Shown: piece by piece, positions 56,501 to 64,000 of the stretch
How positions within the stretch are numbered: the first letter of the stretch is position 1
Layout of the letters: every line of letters begins with the position of its first letter
NCBI GenBank assembly: GCA_024811115.1
Contig: JAKOGH010000835.1
Coordinates: 239,113-303,112, forward strand
Origin: Terana coerulea
Lineage: Eukaryota > Basidiomycota > Agaricomycetes > Polyporales > Phanerochaetaceae
Reading direction: 5' to 3'
Length of the DNA: 64,000 bases
Translations under genes and position numbers: made by a program
Notes under the pieces: generated by a model
Database searches by the model: none
The model's input: only the letters and a program-made list of their open reading frames with translations
What the model was told of the DNA's origin: nothing

Positions 56501-58545
56501 CATATAAAATTCGGCGTTCATCTTCTCTGTGTTTCCATGTTGCCATTTTTTGCTCAGCTGTACTGTGTGTGAGTAAACAAGCTCAAGTGTGCTCTCCGCC
56601 CGCCAAATGTGACAAAAGCGTGACGGGCGCTCATCACGTGATGTGGTCGTGGATGTCGTGGGTCTACCTTAAAGCAATTCAGTACAGCTCGCAGCCAACT
56701 CAGGTTGAACACCGACCTAAGAACAGGGCAGCGATAGAGCCCCAGAAAGCGGCATTAAGCTTCGACAAGGCGTCCCGCTGGGCACTAAGGGTTGCCTGCA
56801 GCCCGACCAGCTTATCTCTGAGGATTGTAAGCTGCTGCTCGAGCTGCATCCGAACGTCGTGTAGCTGCGCCGACATGAGGTTGACGCTCTCCTTCGCGCC
56901 GCCGATGCTTTTGCTGACAATCTGAGACCAGGTCTTGTAGTGCGCGACGAATTTGTTGGCATGCGTCATCGCAAGGGAGGGCCGCTCCTCGTTGGTGGCT
57001 TGATTCCATGCATCGACGTCCTTGGCCACCCCGTTCAGGTAGGTGACGTGGGTAATGCAAAAGGATCGCAGAGTGTTGACGACGGGGTAAATAGAGGTCT
57101 GAACATCGATATAGCGGCTACGGAGAGTGTTGGTGAGGAGATTCATGTCGAGGATAACACCAGGAGATGCAACGCCGAGGCGAGTGACGCCGTTGGCCTT
57201 GATCCATCGCGTCCATTTCAAGCTTGCTTCACCGTCTGAGCCTGACGGAGGAGCCTCGACGACACGGACATAAATATACCCGTCGTCGCGGAGACCGACT
57301 GGTCCCGTATCGGACGCGGTGAACTCGGAGACTGTCTCGATCGCAGCCTTGTCGGAAATGGTGTACGTGCCTTCGCTCCACTTGGGTGCAACATTCCATG
57401 TGTTCGAAGAGTCGTCCACGGCCACGATGTGTCCGTCCCAGTACGCCGCCTTCGTGAACGTCGGAGGGGACCGGGGAGAGTCTTCCGACGATTTGTACTT
57501 GAGGGTCTCGTACGACGCGCCTGGGCCCAGCGTATCCGTGGTGAGGAAGCTGAGTGTGCCATCTCCAGCAAGGGTGACAAGCTGGAACGCCATCTGCTGG
57601 CGATCCGCACTCAGGACGGCGAAAGGGATCACGGCGCGCAGGTCTGTCGCGGGAAGGATACTGTCGCCGACCTTCGTCCACTCCTTCTCGTAGAGGGCCG
57701 GCCAGTTGTCGACCGCGGACTTGATCGCGGGATCCTGCGGGTTGATATGCGCCTTCTTCCAAACCGACTGTCCGACGGAGAGGTAGAAGTCGCCCTTGTA
57801 TGGGAACATGTGGACGTGGTCGGCGGAGTCGAGCTTCGCGTCGGAAGGAAGGGACGAGAAGTATGACCAGACGTAGGTGACACCCGTGTCGCTGACAGTG
57901 TCCGGCTTGCTCTCGATGTACACAATTTGGTCGCCGTTCAGACCAACAATGGGGGCACTGTTCAGAGTAGCGCTGTAGTTCTTCAGATAGGGCTCTTTCT
58001 GCAAAGATTAATCAGGATCTCGCTAGAGGGTTGATAGGCTAGGATAAATTACCAGAACGGTGTCGAATTTGTCAATGATGGGCTTGACAGCATTCGCCAT
58101 GTCCTGGAGGCTGGACACGCCAGGCTGAAGGCCGGGCGCTGACGCCGACTGCAAGACGGCATTGGCAGCGTCCTGCGACGTGTTATCGGCAACAGCGAGG
58201 CGAACTGCGAACGCAGCAGTGCCGTCGTGACGAGGAAGCTTCATCGGGCTCTTCCGAGCCTGAGTAGAGTCATCGGCAGGCTTAGTGCCAGCGGTCGCGC
58301 TGCGTAACGAAGCCAAGCTCTTGTTTACAGCGGCGAGCGATGAGGATAGCACACCCTCCGTCTGTAATAATTAATCAGCATCGCGAAAAGTGGTCGTGAT
58401 GCGGTAGGTGATCTACCTTCTTCCTCTGGATTTCACCGTCAGCGATGTCGGCGGAGGTGACGGCCCTGTACTTGGGGTGCTTGGAGCCATGATCAAGCTT
58501 ACGCCTAACGGAGTCGGCCAAGGCAATGGCGTGACTGAGAGACAT
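53579..58545 (-). CDS. Large two-module alpha-pore-forming-toxin-like protein, copy 2
   Basis: Sister of the 41.6-46.1 kb gene, in inverted orientation, about 1,424 residues. Exons: 58545-58417, 58361-58053, 57998-56717 and 56134-53579, with the same phases as copy 1. Same domain order: helical N-terminus, beta-rich domain, hydrophobic hairpin ending helix bundle 1 (YLDVLNEQGI), then bundle 2 with a second hairpin (VIWVIADTIGLAFASAALLV) ending TWLDVINAQGI. The third exon is visibly more alike between copies than the first half of the fourth. The third intron is 582 nt instead of 50 because of an inserted MITE. One apparent single-base change lies in a G run at 54976-54981, plus strand. Family assignment is by architecture; no activity is shown. 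Confidence 0.78.
56140..56669. mobile_element. Tc1/mariner-type MITE inside an intron
   Basis: 530 bp; the inverted ends AGGTAGACCCACGACATCC continue for about 28 bp, with TA on each side (56138-56139 and 56670-56671). Removing it together with one TA leaves a 50-nt intron matching that of copy 1. No coding capacity. It contributes an apparent in-frame start (MSWVYL) just before the exon, which is not a real protein start. Confidence 0.9.
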
Positions 58546-58628
58546 TGTAGATCCTCGCGAATAGTGGAACGAGTTGAGTAGAGGCTGGAAGATCCTTTGA
58601 TCTGAGTAGCCGGAGAGAGCTGGCAAGG

Positions 58629-58636
58629 TATTTATA
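58629..58636 (-). promoter_or_regulatory. TATA box of second large toxin-like gene
   Basis: TATAAATA read on the minus strand, 84-91 bp upstream of the ATG, matching copy 1. Confidence 0.65.
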
Positions 58637-59219
58637 CGTTTCGCACCATATCGGCGTTTTAGACTTTCCAGTGTAGGTGAGCTCAGTGAGAGCCCGGGGA
58701 AACTAATGCGGACAGCCCACCGGTGTTTGACTGTAACCTTTGGAATAGAAGTCAAGTACCCGGTAAGCGTTTTGAACGAATGCCGCTCGAGCAACTCACC
58801 TGAAGATCAAATTAATCGTCTCGGGGGCTAGTCTACGGCCTCGATAAGTACTGGCAGAGCGAAACAGTGATAAGAAACCTTCACCAAAAAATCGCGTATC
58901 GGCAGTAGGTATGGGTTCCGGCGAAGGCATGGGACACCCGGAGCATCTGTTGGCTAGTGCGACCGCTCAGTGTCTGAATGGAGAGTCGACGTTAGCATCA
59001 ATACACACGGCACTTGATCTGGCACGCCAAAGAGTCCGTACCTCCGAGCTACCAAGGAGAAGCTATGGTACTCCCGGAGAGTGCAAGCACCACCGGCGCT
59101 ACTAGTGGATCGCTAAGGCCGCTAGCGGACGGGAGCTGTGTTCATCTGGTCCCAAGATAACCCCATCGACCGGTGTGTTCCCCGGAACGTACCCGGGTGT
59201 GTACTAGAGCGGAGTGGGG
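58637..59219. other. Upstream region of second toxin-like gene
   Basis: No gene recognised. Confidence 0.45.
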
Positions 59220-59400
59220 CAGATGCCTGGACGCTTTGAGTTTAGGCACGGGCCGGAAGGGCGTGAACCGACGCTACTGCAGGAGGAGATGGCCCAGATC
59301 GTGAGAAGTCTCCCGAGAATCCTGTGCCCAGTGGTTGATCTATTGCCGCTAAAGCCTCCGATGAAACGGTCTACTAGACCCAAAGCTCGTGGGTCTGTCG
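59220..59400 (+). pseudogene. Divergent-gene remnant paired with 40.6 kb
   Basis: Counterpart of the 40570-40735 remnant: REPTLLQEEMAQIVRSLPRI in an open reading (59214-59498) whose other parts have no recognisable domain. Family unknown; it is oriented away from the large gene, as on the other side. Confidence 0.55.
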
Positions 59401-59498
59401 TTTGGAGGAGTCACGGACTCTCCGGACTCGATGCAGCTTGGGCACAACATCGTGCGATGACCTGTCGGCCATCTTATTCTCTACATTTCAGAGCGTAA

Positions 59499-60022
59499 GT
59501 TTCGCGGAATATCTGTTTGAGGGGTTTAGACTATTGCGGACCTGCACAAAAGCGGGTTGTAAGAACTGCTCGAGTGAATGTCACATTAGACGTACCAAAC
59601 AGAGCGGGGTATACAGCGTAATAGATGTCAACCCTTCCACGTAAGTTTAGCACGTAGGTTGATCCAAAATAGCAAATAACGATGGCCCTAACAATGTAGT
59701 TAGCCTAAATTCCAACTAAATTCGTGCTAACATCATATTCCACCCCATCTCACTTGACGACACGCATCCAAAATTGATGCTATACATGATACATCCAAAT
59801 CGCCCTTGCCAGGAGTAGCTTCGCCCTGTGTTGCATAGTAACAAAGCGCGATAGTGAGCATGACTGATCATGGAGAAGGGAGGTTAAACTTAAAACTCAA
59901 AAACGACTGTCATCATGAGCGTCTCTGAATCGGCACCGGCCGAACAGAAGTCGTTACATCATCATTATGCCCACGTAAGCGTCGCACGCTGAGCGCTCTG
60001 CCGGAGCCTGGGCAGAAAGACT
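59499..60022. other. Intergenic
   Basis: Nothing recognised. Confidence 0.4.
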
Positions 60023-60682
60023 GAAATGGTGATTCTCCTTTTCTCCCGGAGAATGGGAGAATGCGGCAATGCCCGGGCGTGACCATCACGTCACAGCCAC
60101 TTTGTCCCTCCCGATCACCCAAATACGGCTCCTGGCGGGATGGCGCTAGCCCCGTATCATTGCCTGTTTAGGTAGGTCTCCGGAAGCGCCTCACACCTCA
60201 GCTTCAAAGCGGGCCCTCCGACGAGAAAGAAGCATGTGTTTGAGGGTTTGAAATGAATCAGGTAATTGAGCAGTATATGTGCGCTATTCTACAGAAGGCA
60301 AATAATACTGGAGGCAGGTATTTTAGTCATAGCGCAAGTTATACATAGCGCTGACTGTATTCAGACTGCAAGGCCGCTCAACTAGCACTATATTAGTGCC
60401 TGACTTGACTTGAGAGAGCGTTCATTTAATTACGCATAACATGGTAGCGGAATAGGAATGATTTAATCACTACGAGGTGGTATACCAACCCTGCACCGAC
60501 GTCCAACGCCGAGCAGCGGTTGAGCGGCAAACAGTAGTACCTAAACGGGGCAAGGCGGATCAAGCGCAAGTCCCAATTCAGCCGTTTGAACGCGATCGCC
60601 GTGACAGAGGCTAACAAGCGCCCCTCTCCAATTCTCTCAATTCTCCCGATTCTCCCAATTCTCCTGGGAGAATCACCATTTC
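60023..60682. mobile_element. Inverted-repeat element, probable MITE
   Basis: GAAATGGTGATTCTCC at 60023-60038 is inverted at 60667-60682, with further ggagaat/attctcc repeats inside both ends. About 660 bp, no coding capacity, no clear target duplication; an agcctggg motif lies outside both ends at different distances. Confidence 0.6.
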
Positions 60683-60995
60683 CCAGACGTCCTCAGCCTG
60701 GGACAAGACTTCTCAGAGTCCTCTCACTTTGTCCGCCTCATGCTCCCGGATGCGATAAACCATGAAAGACCAGCGATGCTCTATACAGATATTGCTATCG
60801 TTCTGCCACATCATCGCCCTGCATATTCTGCTTGAGGCGCAATATGAGGCCAGGCCTGAGCCTCGGCTATGACTAGTGGATATGTGTGGCGCAGGGCCTC
60901 TACACTCGGTGACGCACCTCTGATTCCATCAACGCCATTGTAGCTCTGGTATATAACACGGAGCTCTTTGCCTCACTCCCGTACACAGCACCAGC
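60683..60995. other. Promoter region of F-box fragment
   Basis: No gene; a tatataac motif near 60951 lies about 45 bp before the ATG at 60996. Confidence 0.4.
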
Positions 60996-61829
60996 ATGCA
61001 ACATAGCACCGACATACAACACAGCGCCATGCAACAACGACCTACTACCATGCATCCCGCCAGCCGACTACATGAAGAACTTATCCGCGAAATCCTCGTC
61101 CTTTGCCTCGCCGTCGACCGCGACGAGTTCCTCGCCTTCCCGACGCTCGAGGTACACAACCTCACGCCCGGCTGTCACGTCAAGGAGCGACCGCTCTTCT
61201 GGACGCCCCCGTGCATGATGCTCACCGTTTGCCGGCAATGGCTGCGCATCGGCACGCCGCTGCTGTACGCAACACTACTTGCAAACCATCCCGGTCCGCT
61301 GCATCAATTTGGCGCCTTGTGCGCATTCGGTCGATTGCAAGACGGCTACAAGGCCATTTCACCACTCTCGAGGCGCTTGCATAGGTTGCACCGGCGTCAC
61401 AAGGTGTGGGCGAGCCAGCGCCACCTATGCAGCCCACCATCACGCCCTAATCAGTGGGCAGGATCCGGCTCGACAACGCGCCTGATCTGTGATAGATCTG
61501 GTCGTTTCTCTTGCCCGTGGAGAAATAGCTGGAGAAATATGCCCAGGCACTGTGACCGCGAGCTCTCCTCGGCTATCCCCGTGCCCCGCCCCGACCCTCT
61601 GCCTTCCCGCCCTTTCCGCCGGCGTTTTCCCGCCGCCCCCTTCCTGATATGGCTCCTCCCGCCACTACTGCCTGATCTGGTTTTTTCCGCGCTCCTTCCT
61701 GATCTGGTTTCGCCCCCGCCATCCCTGGGCGCTCTGCCGTTTGATATCCCATCAACGACTTACCCCGCGTCGCTTGTATACGGTCTCGGCCCTGTACAGC
61801 GTTGCGAAGTGTCTTTCCAGGTGCAGTGA
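60996..61829 (+). pseudogene. F-box gene fragment with unrelated C-terminal reading
   Basis: A 277-codon reading. Only the first 110 residues are F-box-like (SRLHEELIREILVLCLAVDR, then MMLTVCRQWLRIGTPLLYAT). After that the sequence is Arg/Pro-rich low complexity without LRR features and looks like non-coding DNA read by chance. Probably a 5' fragment of an F-box gene joined to spacer. Confidence 0.6.
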
Positions 61830-64000
61830 GCATGTAAAAATGTACCTATCACTGCAGTATTCTATAGTACCTGACAATGTAAGAGTGATCCATGCATTTG
61901 CACATATACAAGGAGGCAGGACTTTCAGATCGGGAGATAAGGTTTATAGACAGGCTTCTGCTTGGTGGCGCAACTTCCCGCCGCGCACCTTCCCCTTTGG
62001 GAAAGTCCCGTCTCAAGCCGCTATACCACTTGTGCTCGCTACTTTACCTCCTTCCTCATCTTCCTCAAGCTTCTGAGACATTGCATCATTTACTCACCAT
62101 AGTTACTATTTATCTGTAGCCTTGAAAGGCATTTTGAAGCCTGTAGGGCAACTTCAATGTGCATTTCCTGTTTTCGATGTTTTGGAAGGAGAAGACATAT
62201 GAATACAGGCCACTCCCAGCCTTTGGAATGTGTACAAGTGCACCATGCGCACACAGTACTGTATGAAGATTGATTTTGACCACTTGTGGCCCACATGGAG
62301 ACCTGTACAAAAAGCACCATTTATTACCTCAATAATACAATAATATTCTGACAGTTTCTGAGGTACCTCAATATGCTTGTGTAAAAACTTGAGAGGCAAC
62401 GGCGTGGTAACGACGAAGATAGAGGTAGGAAAAGTCGGATAGGCAGTCACCTGACCCCAAATTGCCTTATAAGGAAAGCGCTCTTGCAGGTATGTCGGAT
62501 TTATGCTGGCCGACCAACGTACTTGGAGGGCTCCGGATACTCCGGAAATTGTACCGACTAGTATTACAAGTCCTTCACATGACCGAACGCACAACCAATG
62601 CGAAGCGAAACATCAGTGCATACCCATTTATGCCAGAAATGCGCCTAAAACGCAGTGTTAGCTTGATGTACCCTCTGGAACACATGATACAACCGTCGGA
62701 ATATCCTGAATATATTTTCTGATGTAGTATAGTATATAGTTAAGGTCCCCTATAAGTATGAACCTCAGGCGGCGAGTATTCGTTGTGCTTCAAGGCGAGC
62801 AATGTGGCCTATACTTGGCTGGGAACCTAGAACACCGGAATTTTGGGAATACAGTCCGACTCAAGGTGATAGATAGTGTAAGAGATATAGTATGAAGCTG
62901 TATGCAACGGTCCGCATCTGCTGATATATTTGTTACGTGAGTCTGTGCTCCGTAGGGTCCTGTGCAGCCAGGAAAACACTAGAAACTGGCTGGAAACACA
63001 GTAGTTTCATGTAAATACACACCGAAACCATGCCTCGAAACCATCGGACATTGATGGCGGCGGTGTAGGTTAAATGGAAAACGTTACTCACCGTTTTCGA
63101 GGGCGTAGAATCCATTCGGCGACCTTCCGAGGCTCTTCGAAGCCTCCGTAAGCACCTATGGACGATATGAGGTGCGATCAAATGTGGCGCTTGCGGCCTC
63201 GGAGAACGCCGAGTTCAATTCCGAGGGACAGAGCGCCGAGTTTCACTCACTCTCGACCACGTAACTCCTCTTCTCCACCCCGCCGGCGCAACACCTATCC
63301 AGGGCATCGCGACGTGCCCTGTGCGCAACTACTGCTCTCCTTTGGGCACAGCTCGATTCACCCCACCCGCCATCGCCTCACAAGCCCGACGCAACCATCC
63401 GGCTGTGAGTGAGCCATAGCACCCACCCAACGGCGACGGCGACCTCCTGAAGACCGAAGACCACCGTGAACAGCAGAAGGAGATGCGGGGTCGCGAGGGG
63501 CCTCAGAGATATCACAGGTACGTCTCCGTACCATGCTGCCTGCCCGCCGTCGCCCGCGTCATCCACAGCCGTGCTGTGCACGGCTCGTGAGTGGGTTTCC
63601 GTCGTACTAACGGCTTCTTAACTTTTATTAGACTCCTCTTCCTCTTCTCGCCGCTGGCTCGACGTCGTAAGCCGACTCAGCTGCTGCACCGCTCGTCAGC
63701 CCTTCCCCAGCGCAACCGGCACGCATGCACGTGAAGACAGGCAGGCCAGCGCACCAGCATTACGCGTCGCTCGTCGACGCCGCTGACTGCTGGCAGCCGC
63801 TAGGTATCGCACACGCGAAGACTCCGCGAGTGCGCGGCTGTATTCGAGCACGGGACAAACCCCGTCGCTCATGCAGCTGTTATCCCTTGGGTTGGCGACC
63901 GCCGACCCGTGGCACCAGGATATCCGCGACGTGTCGACGTATGCGCGACGTCTGCCGGTCGCTTGTCGCGCACGCGCTGCGTTGTCGCTGCTCTTGCGGC
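61830..64000. other. Gene-poor right end
   Basis: 2.2 kb with short unsupported readings on both strands; pyrimidine-rich and GC-rich in the last kilobase. A gene running off the window edge cannot be excluded. Confidence 0.45.

Noticed and set aside
61103..61829. Pro-rich C-terminus as a real domain of an F-box protein
   Set aside because: Low complexity, no similarity to other F-box copies, likely spacer read by chance.
1..64000. CRISPR arrays, bacterial operons, rRNA genes
   Set aside because: None seen; the spliced genes and gene families are eukaryotic.

Overview
The window is filamentous-fungal nuclear DNA, most likely from an agaricomycete basidiomycete. Genes carry many short (about 43-70 nt) GT-AG introns, coding sequence is moderately GC-rich, F-box/leucine-rich-repeat genes of the type expanded in wood-decay mushrooms are abundant, and small non-autonomous DNA transposons are common. 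I cannot name the species; a Polyporales-like genome is a guess from gene style. Three conserved genes anchor the window: ribosomal protein uL23/RPL25 (5586-6288), an MSB2-type signalling mucin (7035-10590) and a VIP1-like RRM protein (14748-15700). The rest is accessory, duplicated and decaying.

Layout. 44-2936 and 11184-14075 are the arms of a large, about 98% identical inverted duplication; each carries a long coiled-coil gene and the arms enclose a dead aldo-keto reductase (AKR), RPL25 and MSB2. A degraded F-box gene split by a hAT-type element lies at 16.4-18.7 kb, an LTR-like sequence at 19.8-20.2 kb, and three F-box genes or fragments at 21.1-23.9 kb. From 24.6 to 36.7 kb there is an AKR array: one copy with a single-base frame break, one intact copy followed by a coiled-coil gene, and one copy that lost its ATG and is split by a 1.4-kb terminal-inverted-repeat element, followed by a truncated coiled-coil pseudogene. 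36.7-41.6 kb is nearly gene-free and holds a second hAT-type element. 41.6-58.5 kb holds two convergent copies of a very large (about 1,425-residue) gene resembling alpha-helical pore-forming toxins, with three F-box genes and a medium-chain reductase between them. 59-64 kb holds repeats and one F-box fragment.

How the parts relate. Two modular duplications explain much of the window. (1) An AKR + coiled-coil cassette, same strand and order, occurs three times (4.4-0.5 kb minus; 27.5-31.4 kb plus; 32.2-36.1 kb plus), with a possible third small Cys-containing gene downstream of two copies. (2) The large toxin-like gene plus a divergently oriented upstream remnant occurs twice in inverted orientation (about 40.6-46.1 and 53.6-59.4 kb). 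The toxin-like protein has a beta-rich N-terminal region and two modules, each with one hydrophobic hairpin and a shared terminal motif; this is the best candidate for something undescribed.

Caution. At least ten genes or exons show one- or two-base frame disruptions, mostly in homopolymers or dinucleotide runs, including in the conserved VIP1-like gene. Assembly error must be excluded before calling these genes dead. By contrast the 3.4-4.4 kb AKR (two in-frame stops), the 16.4-18.7 kb F-box gene (stops plus insertion) and the 32.2-34.9 kb AKR (no ATG plus insertion) look like genuine pseudogenes.
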